DNA of 64,000 nt. Origin: Micromonospora okii. GTDB lineage: Bacteria > Actinomycetota > Actinomycetes > Mycobacteriales > Micromonosporaceae. The stretch lies in the NCBI RefSeq assembly GCF_020884795.1, contig NZ_BBZF01000022.1, positions 62,001 to 126,000 on the forward strand, read 5' to 3'. Position 1 is the stretch's first letter. Each line of letters opens with the position of its first letter. The notes beneath the pieces were generated by a model. It did no database searches. It was not told where the DNA came from and saw only the letters and a program-made list of their open reading frames with translations. The position numbers and the translations under genes are program-made. Below are positions 23,431 to 32,635 of this stretch, piece after piece.

Positions 23431-26241
23431 TCAGCCCACCACGGAGCGCAGCGGGATCCGCTCCGCGCGCAGGGCGCGCACGAGGTCGCCGAGGAACGGG
23501 TGCTCGTCGACCTGGCGGCCGTCCGGGTTCGGGATCACCAGGTACGCCGAGCCGGCCGCGACGGAGACCCGGGCGGCGTCGGTGAACAGGCGGACGACCG
23601 CCTCCGTCCGGGCCCGGTCGGCGGCGGCCACCTCGACGGTGAACGGCCGCCACTCGCCGCCGAGGTTCTCCGGCACGTCGGTGGCGGCTGCGGCGGCGCG
23701 GGCCGGGTCGACGCCGGTCGCGCGGGCCGCCCCGCCCCCGCCCGGGTGCAGCAGCGCGTTGGCCACCAGGTGCAGGCCGCTCTCGTTGTACGCCCGGAAG
23801 AGCGGGTTGAACGCGAACAGCACCGCCCGCCCGGCGCCGGTGGGCTCCTCCACCAGCGCGACCGTCCCCCTCAGGGCGTCGGCCCCGACGGTGTAGCCGT
23901 TGGCCCAGAACGTGTCGCCGGTCGGGTAGCGCAGCACGTTCGTGCCGGTGCTGCTCGGGCCCAGGATCGGGTCGTCGTTGTTGAACCCGAAGTCCTCCGC
24001 CGGGCGGCCCAGCGCGACCGGGCTGTCGCCGTCCACGTCGACCCGCAGGTGCGAGCCGATCACCGTGTACCCGGTCGGCTTCGGCCGCTCGGTGGTGGAG
24101 GTGAGGCCGGCGGCCCGCGCCATCCGGGTGCCCTCGTTGCGCAGCCCCAGGTAGGTGTTGCCCGCGGCGACCCAGGCGCGCAGGTTGGCCTGCCCGGCGG
24201 CGGTGAGCCCGCCGGTCGGGCTGCTGCCGTCCGGGACGAGGAGGACGGTGCGGCCGGTGAAGGCGGGCGTGTTGTCGTTGATGTCGGCGGTGGTCACCGG
24301 CGTGAGGTCGAGCCCCCACCGCCTGCCGAGCACGTACCGGGCCTCGCCGTGCGAGCCGGAGGTGGTGGAGACGCCCGCGCCCGCGAAGAGCCCGACGTCG
24401 GGCCGGACGAGCGGGGTGCCGGCGGCGGCCGAGCGGCGCGCCTGGAGGGTCACGCCGAGTCGGCGGGCCGCCCGGTCCAGCTCGCCGGTGAGCGCGCGGG
24501 CCGGCATCCCGACCGCGCCGCCGGCCAGGTCGCGCACGAGCGGGAGGCCCCGGCCGAGCAGGGTGAAGGTGAACTCGGCCGCCGCGGCGGAGTCCAGCTC
24601 GTACGTGTAGGAGCCCCGGCCCGGCGCGACCGAGGCCCGGCCGCCGCCGATCTTTTCGGTCCGGGTCACGAGGCGGGCGCGGGGCCGCACGTCGGCGCCG
24701 GTCCAGACGGCGTCGAGCCCCATCAGCAGCGGGTTGCTCCAGGACGACACGTCGTAGAAGTACGGGAACGGCACGTACGGGTCCTCGCCCATGATCGCCT
24801 GGATCCAGTGCTTCTGCGGCTGGTCCATCGGGATCCAGTACGCGCCCTCGGGCACGGTCAGGTCGCTGGCCGTTCGGCCGCCGAAGACGCGGGCGGTGGG
24901 CAGCCGCAGTGGCCTGGTGACCTCGTACACCTCGACGTCCATCCGGCGCAGCCGCTCGACCAGCCGGCGGGCGTCGGCGAGCTGCCGGTCGGGCAGCAGG
25001 AAGTACGACCGGACGGTCTGCGCCGGCACCGGGAACTGCACGGCGTTGTCGGGCTGGACCACCTCGTTGGGCTCCAGCGCGCCGGCGCGCCCCTGCCCGA
25101 GGGCGTCCCGCCAGATCGTGGAGTAGCCGTCGAGCACCTCGCGGCGGTACGCCGCAGCCCAGCCGAGCGTCGCCCACTGCGTGTGGAACTGTTGCTGGAC
25201 CCGGTCGGCCACCGCCGAGGCGCTGCCCTTCTCGAAGGTCATCCCGGCGGCGCCGAAGCCGGCGGCCGGCACGCTGTCGCCGTAGCCCATGAAGAACAGG
25301 TCGTAGGTCGAGTAGTTGAAGTAGCACTCGGTGGTGACGGCCCCGCCGCAGGGGCCGTTGAACCCGAACCCGGCCTTGTTGGCCTCCCCGATCCGGTTGA
25401 TCCAGTCGACCGTCTCGCCGGGGACCTCGTGGTGGATCGGGTCGGCGTTGGGCGGGAAGAAGTACTGCCGGCCGCCCATCTCGTGGGCGTCGACGAAGAC
25501 CTGCGGCGGGTAGCGCCGCATGAGTTCGACCTTGCCGTCGGTCTCCTGCTGGGTGCGGGCGAACCAGTCCCGGTTCAGGTCGAAGCCGTACTCGTTCTGC
25601 CGCCGGCCGGCGTCGCGGCCGTCCGGGTTCTGGGTCGGCACGATGATCGTGACGAGGTTGTCGGTGCGCCGTTCGACCTCGCAGGAGAGCCCGGCGGCCA
25701 GCTCGTAGAGGGTCTTCAGGGCGGCGTCGGCGCCGCTTTTCTCGCCGCCGTGGACGTTGGCGGTGACCCACACGATCGCCGGGGTCTCCTCGGCGATCCG
25801 GTCGGCCGTGCGTCGGCTGACGCGGCGGGGGTCGCGCAGCGCGCGGACGTCGTCGGCGATGCGGCGCAGGGTGCCCGGCCGGACGTTGCGGTCGGCGGAG
25901 ACGACCGCGTAGGGCAGGGGCCGGCCGAGCACGCTGCTGCCCATGCTGCCGGTGACGACCCGGTCGGAGGCGGCGTCCACGGCGTCGAGGTAGCCGCGTA
26001 TCTCGTCGGTGGTGACCACCCGCTCCTGCCCGGCGCCGAGCGGGAAACCGAGGAAGCTCTCCGGGCTCGGCACCGACGCCAGGCGGACGGTCGGGTCGGC
26101 GTCGCACGCCGGGGGGCGGGGCGCGGCGTCGGCCGGCGGGCCGGTCAGCAGCGGTGCCGTCGCGGCCAGCAGGACGACCACGGCGGCGCCCGCCAGGCGC
26201 GGCCGGGGAATCGTGCGGTGTCGGTGATCTGATCGTCGCAT
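23431..26241 (-). CDS. Secreted M14-family zinc carboxypeptidase
   Basis: 936 residues from ATG 26241; the frame extends further upstream but this start gives a proper signal peptide (basic start, LAGAAVVVLLAATAPLL core, cleavage near ADAAP). The M14 domain (about 75-400) has NVHGGEKSGAD, giving the His and Glu zinc ligands near 155-158, DLNRDW for the substrate-binding Asn-Arg, and VFVDAHEMGG for the third ligand. The long C-terminal part (about 420-936) looks beta-rich, with a glutamine-amidotransferase-like fold segment (about 610-800). It probably trims peptides outside the cell. Its divergent neighbour is a MarR regulator. Confidence 0.85.
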   Translation of the reverse strand: MRRSDHRHRTIPRPRLAGAAVVVLLAATAPLLTGPPADAAPRPPACDADPTVRLASVPSPESFLGFPLGAGQERVVTTDEIRGYLDAVDAASDRVVTGSMGSSVLGRPLPYAVVSADRNVRPGTLRRIADDVRALRDPRRVSRRTADRIAEETPAIVWVTANVHGGEKSGADAALKTLYELAAGLSCEVERRTDNLVTIIVPTQNPDGRDAGRRQNEYGFDLNRDWFARTQQETDGKVELMRRYPPQVFVDAHEMGGRQYFFPPNADPIHHEVPGETVDWINRIGEANKAGFGFNGPCGGAVTTECYFNYSTYDLFFMGYGDSVPAAGFGAAGMTFEKGSASAVADRVQQQFHTQWATLGWAAAYRREVLDGYSTIWRDALGQGRAGALEPNEVVQPDNAVQFPVPAQTVRSYFLLPDRQLADARRLVERLRRMDVEVYEVTRPLRLPTARVFGGRTASDLTVPEGAYWIPMDQPQKHWIQAIMGEDPYVPFPYFYDVSSWSNPLLMGLDAVWTGADVRPRARLVTRTEKIGGGRASVAPGRGSYTYELDSAAAAEFTFTLLGRGLPLVRDLAGGAVGMPARALTGELDRAARRLGVTLQARRSAAAGTPLVRPDVGLFAGAGVSTTSGSHGEARYVLGRRWGLDLTPVTTADINDNTPAFTGRTVLLVPDGSSPTGGLTAAGQANLRAWVAAGNTYLGLRNEGTRMARAAGLTSTTERPKPTGYTVIGSHLRVDVDGDSPVALGRPAEDFGFNNDDPILGPSSTGTNVLRYPTGDTFWANGYTVGADALRGTVALVEEPTGAGRAVLFAFNPLFRAYNESGLHLVANALLHPGGGGAARATGVDPARAAAAATDVPENLGGEWRPFTVEVAAADRARTEAVVRLFTDAARVSVAAGSAYLVIPNPDGRQVDEHPFLGDLVRALRAERIPLRSVVG

Positions 26242-26379
26242 CTGTCGCCCGTATTCCTTCCGGCAGTGGACCAGCGGGCTCCGAGCGTATGAGCAGGAAT
26301 TTGAGCTGGTCAATATGACGGCGCGTGGTGATCTACTTCTCATCGCACGGATTTGCTCGTCGGTCGCGACAGGCGGATA

Positions 26380-26394
26380 GTTGCGTGCGGCAAC
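26380..26394. promoter_or_regulatory. Possible MarR operator
   Basis: GTTGC and GCAAC form a perfect 5-bp inverted repeat around a 5-base centre, ending 20 bases before the MarR start. Position and symmetry suit autorepression by the MarR product. Confidence 0.4.
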
Positions 26395-26414
26395 CATCAT
26401 GGCGGAGGGGCAGC

Positions 26415-26879
26415 GTGGACACCACCCGGGAACTCGCCGCGCGGCTACAGGACCTGCTCAAGAGCGTGCGGCTGATCAAGCAGCGCCGCGCCGGCGACCG
26501 GCCCGCGGTGCCGCTCGGGCTCGTCGGCATGCTCCGGCACATCGAGCAGCTCTCCGCCGGCTCCCACGCCCGGGAGCTGGCCGAGCGCACGGGGCTCGAT
26601 CCGTCGACCGTCAGCCGCGCCGTCGCCACGCTCGTCACGCACGGTCTGGTCGAGCGGCGCGCCGACCCCGCCGACCGGCGGGCGAGCTGTCTGACGGTCA
26701 CGCCCGCCGGCCGCGCCGCGCTGGCCGACGCCCACGACTGGTACGGCCAACTGCTCGACCGGGCGCTCGCCGACTGGACCCCCGACGAGGTGGCGGCGCT
26801 CTGCGCCGCGCTCGGCCGGTTCACCCGCGACGTCGAGGTCGCCCTCGCACATCACGACAACCTGGAGGCCGCGCGATGA
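26415..26879 (+). CDS. MarR-family transcriptional regulator
   Basis: 154 residues from GTG 26415, four bases after a GGAGGGG site; an upstream in-frame start is unlikely. The winged helix is at about 30-100, with HARELAERTGLDPSTVSRAV as recognition region and LVERRADPADRRASCLTVT as the wing, both typical of MarR. It overlaps the MFS gene by ATGA. It probably represses the exporter operon and is released by the exported compound or a phenolic ligand. Confidence 0.88.
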   Translation: MDTTRELAARLQDLLKSVRLIKQRRAGDRPAVPLGLVGMLRHIEQLSAGSHARELAERTGLDPSTVSRAVATLVTHGLVERRADPADRRASCLTVTPAGRAALADAHDWYGQLLDRALADWTPDEVAALCAALGRFTRDVEVALAHHDNLEAAR

Positions 26880-28522
26880 GCGCACCCACCACGACGGCCG
26901 CGGAAGCGCCAATGACCCACCGGCAGACGCTGGAGGCACTCAGCGGCCTGCTGCTGGTGCTCTTCGTCGCCATGATCAGCGGCACCGTCGTCTCGACGGC
27001 GCTGCCGAAGATCATCGGAGCGCTGAACGGCTCCCAGACCCAGTACACCTGGGTGGTCACCGCCACGCTGCTCACCGCCACGGCCACCACCCCGATCTGG
27101 GGCAAGCTGGCCGACCTGTTCAACAAGAAGACCCTGGTGCAGGTCGCCATCGTCGTCTTCCTGGCCGGCTCCGTGGTCTCCGGCTTCTCGCAGAGCGCCG
27201 GCCAGCTCATCGCCGCCCGCGCCTTCCAGGGCATCGGCGTCGGCGGCCTCCAGGCCCTCGTCCAGGTCGCCATCGCGGCGATGATCCCGCCCCGCGAGCG
27301 GGGTCGCTACAACGGCTACCTCGGCGCCGTCATGGCCGTCGCGACGGTCGGCGGCCCCCTGCTCGGCGGACTCATCGTCGACACCTCCTGGCTCGGCTGG
27401 CGCTGGTGCTTCTTCGTCGGCGTGCCCGTCGCGGCCATCGCGCTGGTCCTGCTCCAGCTCACCCTGAAGCTGCCCACCGTCCGCCGCGACAACGTGAAGA
27501 TCGACTACCTGGGCGCGTCCCTGATCGCCGCCGGCGTCAGCGTCCTGCTCATCTGGATCTCGTTCGTCGACAGCTCGTTCGCCTGGCTCTCCTGGCAGAC
27601 CGGCGCGATGGTCGGCGGCGCGCTGCTCCTGCTGGCCCTGGCCACCTGGGTCGAGTCCCGGGCCGCCGAGCCCGTCGTCCCGCTCGCCATCGTCCGCCAG
27701 CGCACCACCGCCCTCGCCATCCTCGGCAGCCTCGCCGTCGGCATGGCCATGTTCGGCGGGGCCGTCTTCCTCGGCCAGTACTTCCAGATCGGGCGCGGCT
27801 ACAGCCCCACCGAGGCGGGTCTGCTGACCATCCCGATGATGGCCGGCGTCCTCGGCTCGTCGATCATCGCCGGTCGGATGATCACCAAGAGCGGGAAGGT
27901 CAAGCCGTACATCGTCGTCGGTTCGGTGATCCTCGTGATCGGGTTCGGCATGCTCGGCACCGTCAGCCACGACACGTCGCTGGTCTTCGTCGGCGCGGCC
28001 ATGCTCGTCGTCGGCGTGGGCGTCGGCATGACCATGCAGAACCTCGTCCTCGCCGTGCAGAACACCGTCCCGCTGCGGGACATCGGCGCGGCCAGCTCCA
28101 CCGTCGCGTTCTTCCGCTCCCTCGGCGGCACCATCGGCGTCTCCGTGCTCGGCGCCGTCCTCGCCCGCCAGGTCAGCGACCAGATCACCCGGGACCTGAC
28201 CGCGGCGGGCATCCCCGCCTCGGGCAGCACGGGCGGGGGCAGCCTCAACATCGACGTCCTGCCCGAGCCCGTGCAGAACATCATCCGCGCCGCGTACGGC
28301 GACGCCACCGGGCACATCTTCATCATCTCCGCCGCCATCGCGGTCGTCGGCATCATCGCGGCGCTCCTGCTGAAGCCGGTCACGCTGCGCAGCAGCATCG
28401 ACCTTCCCGACCCGGCGAAGTCCGCCGCCGTCGCGGCCGACGCCGTCGACGGGGCGCCCGCCTTCGACCAGACGCCCGTCGACGCCGGGCGGCCCGGCCG
28501 GCCGCCGTCCGCCGGCGTCTGA
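26876..28522 (+). CDS. DHA2 family MFS drug exporter under MarR control
   Basis: 548 residues with about 14 helices. It has the family features: SGTVVSTALPKIIGAL in helix 1, WGKLADLFNKKTL as motif A, ARAFQGIGVGGLQALVQVAI, and GPLLGGLIVDTSWLGWRWCF as motif C and the following signature. The tail after residue ~505 is a charged Ala/Asp/Pro stretch. It is co-translated with the MarR regulator, a standard efflux-regulator pair, and a strong terminator follows. The substrate is unknown. It resembles the DHA2 exporter at 3.1 kb only at family level. Confidence 0.9.
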   Translation: MSAPTTTAAEAPMTHRQTLEALSGLLLVLFVAMISGTVVSTALPKIIGALNGSQTQYTWVVTATLLTATATTPIWGKLADLFNKKTLVQVAIVVFLAGSVVSGFSQSAGQLIAARAFQGIGVGGLQALVQVAIAAMIPPRERGRYNGYLGAVMAVATVGGPLLGGLIVDTSWLGWRWCFFVGVPVAAIALVLLQLTLKLPTVRRDNVKIDYLGASLIAAGVSVLLIWISFVDSSFAWLSWQTGAMVGGALLLLALATWVESRAAEPVVPLAIVRQRTTALAILGSLAVGMAMFGGAVFLGQYFQIGRGYSPTEAGLLTIPMMAGVLGSSIIAGRMITKSGKVKPYIVVGSVILVIGFGMLGTVSHDTSLVFVGAAMLVVGVGVGMTMQNLVLAVQNTVPLRDIGAASSTVAFFRSLGGTIGVSVLGAVLARQVSDQITRDLTAAGIPASGSTGGGSLNIDVLPEPVQNIIRAAYGDATGHIFIISAAIAVVGIIAALLLKPVTLRSSIDLPDPAKSAAVAADAVDGAPAFDQTPVDAGRPGRPPSAGV

Positions 28523-28532
28523 CGCACCGACC

Positions 28533-28571
28533 CCGGGGCCACCGCTGTTGACGGGACGGCGGTGGCCCCGG
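28533..28571 (+). terminator. Hairpin terminator after the MarR-MFS operon
   Basis: A perfect 13-bp stem (28533-28545 with 28559-28571) and a 13-base loop begin ten bases after the MFS stop. Confidence 0.8.
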
Positions 28572-28620
28572 CCCGTCCAGTGAGGGCCGCCACCGGCGGC
28601 CGTGACGAGTCGAGGGACCT

Positions 28621-29541
28621 GTGGAGACTGCGGAGGCCGCGCCGACGCGGCCGACCGCGCCCGGCCGGCTGCGCCGGGCGTCGCGCGAACTGGCGCTCGT
28701 CGCCGTGCTGTTCCTCGCGTACAAGCTGGGCCGCCTCGCGGTGGTCGACCGCGCCGACACCGCGCTGGACAACGGGGAGCTGATCTGGCGCGTGGAGCGT
28801 CTGCTGCGCCTGCCGGACGAGGCCGCCGTCCAGGGCCCGGTCCTCGTCCACGCACTGCTCGCGTACCTGGCCAACGGCTACTACGCGTACGTGCACTTCC
28901 CGGCCACGGCGGCGTGCCTCGTCTGGCTGTTCCTGCGCCGCCCGGCGCACTACCGCTGGACGCGCAAGGCCCTCGCGCTGCTCACGGCGGCGGCGCTGGT
29001 GCTGCACCTCGCCGTCCCGCTGGCCCCGCCCCGGCTGACCCCCCTCACCGGCATGGTCGACACCGGGCGACGGTACGGCCCCGCCGTCTACGGGCCGCCC
29101 GACACCGACGCGCTGAGCAACCAGTACGCCGCCATGCCCTCCCTGCACCTCGGGTGGGCGCTGGCCGTCGCCGTCGCCCTCGTCGCCGCGACCGCCGGGC
29201 GGCTGCGTTGGCTGTGGCTGGCCCACCCGCTCGTGACGATGGTGGTCGTCGTCGTCACCGGCAACCACTACTGGCTCGACGGCGTCGTCGCCGCCGTCAT
29301 GCTCGCCCTGATCCTCCTCGCCCTCTCCAGACCCGCCCCGGTCACCGCCCTCGGCGGTGTTCCCGAGCCCGGCCGCGTTCCTACGCCGGAGCCAGGCAGT
29401 GTTCCCGAGCCCGGCCGCGTTCCTACGCCGGAGCCAGGCAGCGACCCCGTGCCCGATTCCGGTTCCGGCCCGCCTCGCCTGCCGGCGCAGCGCGCGCCCG
29501 AGCGGGTCGCCCCCGACCTGACCGCCGCCGGGGACCGGTAG
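28621..29541 (+). CDS. PAP2-superfamily membrane protein (Aur1/Ipt1-like)
   Basis: 306 residues from GTG 28621. Five or six hydrophobic helices lie between residues 20 and 240. The phosphatase motifs are AMPSLHLGWAL (about 175-185, catalytic His) and TGNHYWLDGVVAA (about 218-230, second His and Asp). This is the PAP2/inositol-phosphotransferase-like group, which acts on lipid phosphates or transfers phospho-head groups. The last ~65 residues are a Pro/Glu/Arg-rich tail built partly from a recent 42-bp tandem duplication. It ends 19 bases from a convergent gene. Confidence 0.85.
   Translation: METAEAAPTRPTAPGRLRRASRELALVAVLFLAYKLGRLAVVDRADTALDNGELIWRVERLLRLPDEAAVQGPVLVHALLAYLANGYYAYVHFPATAACLVWLFLRRPAHYRWTRKALALLTAAALVLHLAVPLAPPRLTPLTGMVDTGRRYGPAVYGPPDTDALSNQYAAMPSLHLGWALAVAVALVAATAGRLRWLWLAHPLVTMVVVVVTGNHYWLDGVVAAVMLALILLALSRPAPVTALGGVPEPGRVPTPEPGSVPEPGRVPTPEPGSDPVPDSGSGPPRLPAQRAPERVAPDLTAAGDR
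29357..29440. repeat. Two tandem 42-bp copies in the PAP2 gene tail
   Basis: 29357-29398 and 29399-29440 are identical and encode two VPEPGRVPTPEPGS units. The length is a multiple of three, so the reading frame is kept; copy number may vary between strains. Confidence 0.9.
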
Positions 29542-29560
29542 CGGCCGGGCGGGTCGACGG

Positions 29561-30190
29561 TCAGCGCGGTGCCGCGTACGCCAGCGGCAGCGGGGTCTGC
29601 TGGCCGGGCCACGTGCCCGTCAGCCGCGCCCCGCCCCAGCCGTCGTCGCCGCCGAGCAGCCGGACCACGGACAGCTCGACGGAGCCGGTGACGACGCGGG
29701 TGGGGTCGCCGTCCTCGACCCGATCGAGCGAGCCGACCTCGGCCGCGCCCCGACCCGCCCCCTCGGAGGCGATCTCCATGCTGGGCGCCCGCTGCTCGGG
29801 TCGGCCGTCCACCTCGACGTACTCGTGCGCCTGGCCGGTGCCGGCGAGGATCGCGTCGGCCAGCGCCGCCGCGTAGACGGGGTCGCCGCAGGCGTCGTAC
29901 ACCCAGCGTCGCCCCAGCACCGAGTGTTCGAGGGTGCCCACGAGCCAGGCATCCGCGCCGTCCAGCGGCGCGGCCCGGTAGGTCAGCGGCGCCTGGTGGA
30001 CCGGCCCGGCACCGAACCGGACCAGGATCGTCTCGATGCCCACCTCGCCGGCGGGGTCGTCGAAGCGGTACGACGCGACGCGTACCGCGTCCGCGCCGCC
30101 CTCGCCCCGGAACCAGGGGCGGTCGGGGAGCCATGAGGTCAGGAGTTCGAGCTTCGTGGGGCGCAGAGTCGCCCGGTACAGCAACGCCAT
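29561..30190 (-). CDS. Maltokinase N-terminal-cap-like protein (CG0192-related)
   Basis: 209 residues. The start (MALLYRATLRPTKLELLTSW) and the WFRGEGGADAVRVASYRFDD segment match the N-terminal cap domain that precedes actinobacterial maltokinases, here without a kinase domain. Such stand-alone cap proteins (CG0192-related) are widespread in actinomycetes, and their function is unknown. The soluble cytoplasmic protein has no signal peptide. The two-component gene pair downstream is 54 bases away and points the same way, but I see nothing tying them together. Confidence 0.75.
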   Translation of the reverse strand: MALLYRATLRPTKLELLTSWLPDRPWFRGEGGADAVRVASYRFDDPAGEVGIETILVRFGAGPVHQAPLTYRAAPLDGADAWLVGTLEHSVLGRRWVYDACGDPVYAAALADAILAGTGQAHEYVEVDGRPEQRAPSMEIASEGAGRGAAEVGSLDRVEDGDPTRVVTGSVELSVVRLLGGDDGWGGARLTGTWPGQQTPLPLAYAAPR

Positions 30191-30244
30191 CCCGGGATCG
30201 TAGGGGACACGGGCGACGATGGCACCCGCCGTACCCGGTCGCCC

Positions 30245-30904
30245 TCAGCCCCGGCGGGCGGTGTCCTCGAGGTAGTGCAGGACGGCGGCGACGCGGCGAT
30301 CGGTCCGGTCGGTGGGGGCGAGGTCGAGCTTGGCGAAGATGCTGCGGATGTGCTTGTGCACCGCGCCGTCGGTGACGAAGAGCCGCTCCGCGATCGCCGT
30401 GTTGCCCAACCCCTCGGCCATCAGCGCCAACACGTCCCGCTCGCGCGGGCTGAGGCGCTCCAGCCGGGCGTCGGGGCGGGTCCGGGTGAGCAGTTGCGCC
30501 ACCACGTCCGGGTCGATCGCCGTGCCGCCACCGGCCACCCGGCGCAGCGCCGCCAGGAACTCCTCGACCCGCCCCACCCGCTCCTTGAGCAGGTACCCGA
30601 GGCGGGCCCCGCCCTGGGCGAGCAGGTCGGTGGCGAAGGCCTGCTCGACGTACGCGGACAGGACCAGCACGGCCAGGCCCGGCCGGCGGCGGCGCGCCTC
30701 GACGGCGGCGACGATCCCCTCGTCGGTGTGGGTCGGCGGCATCCGCACGTCGACGATCGCCACGTCCGGCTCGTACGCGTCGACGGCGGCCAGGAACGTC
30801 GCCGCGTCCTCGGCGGTGGCCACCACGTCCAGCGACTCGGCGCGTAGCAGCAGCGCCAGCCCCTCCCGCAGCAGCGCGTCGTCCTCGGCGATCACGATCC
30901 GCAC
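30245..30904 (-). CDS. NarL/LuxR-family response regulator
   Basis: 219 residues from GTG 30904, overlapping the kinase gene by 13 bp. The receiver domain (about 1-120) has the acidic pocket EDD at 7-9, the phospho-acceptor Asp in VAIVDVRMPP (near 53), and the conserved Lys in YLLKERV (near 105). The C-terminal LuxR helix-turn-helix (about 150-215) contains LSPRERDVLALMAEGLGNTA. It should bind DNA when phosphorylated by the neighbouring kinase. Likely targets in this window include the divergent small membrane gene at 32.36 kb, by position only. Confidence 0.9.
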   Translation of the reverse strand: MRIVIAEDDALLREGLALLLRAESLDVVATAEDAATFLAAVDAYEPDVAIVDVRMPPTHTDEGIVAAVEARRRRPGLAVLVLSAYVEQAFATDLLAQGGARLGYLLKERVGRVEEFLAALRRVAGGGTAIDPDVVAQLLTRTRPDARLERLSPRERDVLALMAEGLGNTAIAERLFVTDGAVHKHIRSIFAKLDLAPTDRTDRRVAAVLHYLEDTARRG

Positions 30905-32151
30905 GGCAGGCTCACCTCCAGGGTCGTCGGACCGCCCGGCGGGCTGGTCAGCGTCAGGGTTCCGTCGTGTGCCTCGGCACGGCGGCGGATGCCGAGCAGC
31001 CCGGAGCCGGGGCGCTCGCCCGCGCCGCCGCGACCGTCGTCGGTGACCGTCACGCGCAGCCGGTCGCGGTCGCGGCGCACCCGCACGGTGGCCCCCCGCG
31101 CCCCGCTGTGCCGGGCGATGTTGGTCAGCGCCTCGGCCACCACGAAGTATGCCGTCGCCTCCACCGAGGCGGCGCAGCGGCCCGGCACGTCCGCGTCGAG
31201 CCGGACGGGCACCGGGCAGGTCGCGGCCAGCGACGCGAGCGCGTCGGGCAGGCTGCGGTCGGTGAGCACCGGCGGCAGGATGCTGCGCACGACCGCGCGC
31301 AGCTCGGCCAGGGCCTCCTCGGCGGCGCTCTGCGCCCGTTCCAGGATGGCGTCGGCGTCGGCCGGGTTCCGGGCCACCGCCCGCCGCGCCGCCCCGAGCA
31401 GCACGCTGACCCCGACCAGGCGGTTCTGCGTGCCGTCGTGCAGCGCCCGCTCGATGCGCCGCAGCTCGGTGGCGTGGGCGTCCAGCGCGGCGGCCCGGGT
31501 CGCGGTCAGCTCCGCGACCCGCAGCACCAGGTCGTCCTGGTCGGGAGTGAGCAGCCGACGGCCGGGCCGCTCCTGCCACCGGACCATCGCGGGCGTGGCG
31601 TAGCCGACGAGGGCCAGCCAGACGACGCCGAGCAGGCTGACCCCGAGGGCCCCGACGGTGTCGTGGACCGTCGGGAACCCGAGCGACGACGTCGCCTCGC
31701 CGGCCGGGAGCAGCCGCCACCACAGCGGGAACGTGCCATCGCGCAGCACGTTGATCGGCAACGTCAGCCCGAGCAGGCCGAGGAGCAGCCCCAGCGTCCC
31801 GTGCGTGGCCAGCCAACGCAGCTCCCGCCGTACGGTCGGGTCGGTGGCGGCGGTCCGCAGGCTCTCCGGCGGCGGCCGCCCACCGGGGATCTCCGGGCCG
31901 GTACGGGACAACCGCTCGCGTTCCCGGTCGGCGACCAGCCGCAGCATCCGCAGCGCGTGCGGCACGGCCAGCAGGCCCACCCCGAACAGGCAGGCCGCCG
32001 CCGTGAACAACAGCAGCACCAGCGTCACCACGGCCAGCACGGCGGTGCCGAGCCCGCCCACGAGGCGCTCCAGCGCGGTCAGCCCGGCGCGGAGGCGGGC
32101 GGTCGCGTCCCGCCGCCGGGCGGTGCCCGTGCCGGTGTCCTCCGCGTGCAT
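30892..32151 (-). CDS. NarL-type sensor histidine kinase
   Basis: 419 residues from ATG 32151. There are four or so membrane helices (one pair near 30-75, another near 115-190) with little extracellular sequence. A HisKA_3 dimerisation segment follows, with RRIERALHDGTQNRL (about 230-244) carrying the phospho-accepting His. The HATPase region has VVAEALTNIARHSGA (N-box, about 323-337) and VTDDGRGGAG plus GSGLLGIRRRAEA (G boxes). The putative signal is probably sensed within the membrane. It is paired with the downstream response regulator. Confidence 0.9.
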   Translation of the reverse strand: MHAEDTGTGTARRRDATARLRAGLTALERLVGGLGTAVLAVVTLVLLLFTAAACLFGVGLLAVPHALRMLRLVADRERERLSRTGPEIPGGRPPPESLRTAATDPTVRRELRWLATHGTLGLLLGLLGLTLPINVLRDGTFPLWWRLLPAGEATSSLGFPTVHDTVGALGVSLLGVVWLALVGYATPAMVRWQERPGRRLLTPDQDDLVLRVAELTATRAAALDAHATELRRIERALHDGTQNRLVGVSVLLGAARRAVARNPADADAILERAQSAAEEALAELRAVVRSILPPVLTDRSLPDALASLAATCPVPVRLDADVPGRCAASVEATAYFVVAEALTNIARHSGARGATVRVRRDRDRLRVTVTDDGRGGAGERPGSGLLGIRRRAEAHDGTLTLTSPPGGPTTLEVSLPCGS

Positions 32152-32359
32152 CGCCGCCTCCCCTCCCGCTCCCGTGGTGCGGGACAGCAGCGACAGTAGG
32201 CCACCGCGCGGTCGTGCCGGCAGGGCCGGGGGAAGGAAGTACAGCCTGCTGCACCCGACTCGTCCACCTGGCGGGATCGTTCGCCGCCGCCGTGCTCCGT
32301 AGCGTCGTGATCGCTAGCCGGTGACGCGACCGGCCGACGGCAGCAACGAGGAGGACACC

Positions 32360-32587
32360 GTGACGGACGTGTACCGCAGCATCGAGGGCGAGTCGACGAC
32401 GCAGGCCGGGCGGCCCGCCCGCGCGGGGCGCGACCAGGCCCGCCCGCTGCTCTGGGTGGCGCTGGTGGTCAGCGCCGTCCTCAACGCCACGCTGTCGATG
32501 GTGGACGTCCTGCTGGGCGCGGCGTTCGGGGTCGTGGTGCTGGCCTGCGCGTGGGCGCTCGTCGTCCGCTACCGCCGCAACCGCTGA
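32360..32587 (+). CDS. Small two-helix membrane protein
   Basis: 75 residues from GTG 32360, with a GAGGAG site six bases upstream. A hydrophilic N-terminus is followed by two adjacent helices (LLWVALVVSAVLNATLSMV, about 33-51, and GAAFGVVVLACAWALVVRY, about 55-73) and a basic end. It is divergent from the histidine kinase gene across ~210 bases and may be its target. I recognise no family. A bidirectional-looking terminator follows. Confidence 0.65.
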   Translation: MTDVYRSIEGESTTQAGRPARAGRDQARPLLWVALVVSAVLNATLSMVDVLLGAAFGVVVLACAWALVVRYRRNR

Positions 32588-32592
32588 CGCCA

Positions 32593-32627
32593 CCGGCGGG
32601 CCGCCCGGCACACGGGCGGCCCGCCGG
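32593..32627. terminator. Bidirectional hairpin terminator
   Basis: A perfect 15-bp stem (32593-32607 with 32613-32627) and a 5-base loop. It lies between two convergent stops, ending the small membrane gene on one strand and the long nine-gene run on the other. Confidence 0.85.
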
Positions 32628-32635
32628 GCGACACG

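Noticed and set aside
20798..26107. 1769-codon minus-strand frame across ABC, SARP and carboxypeptidase genes
   Set aside because: It is a GC-rich shadow frame with low-complexity Arg/Pro/Gly content; genes with clear motifs occupy other frames on both strands.
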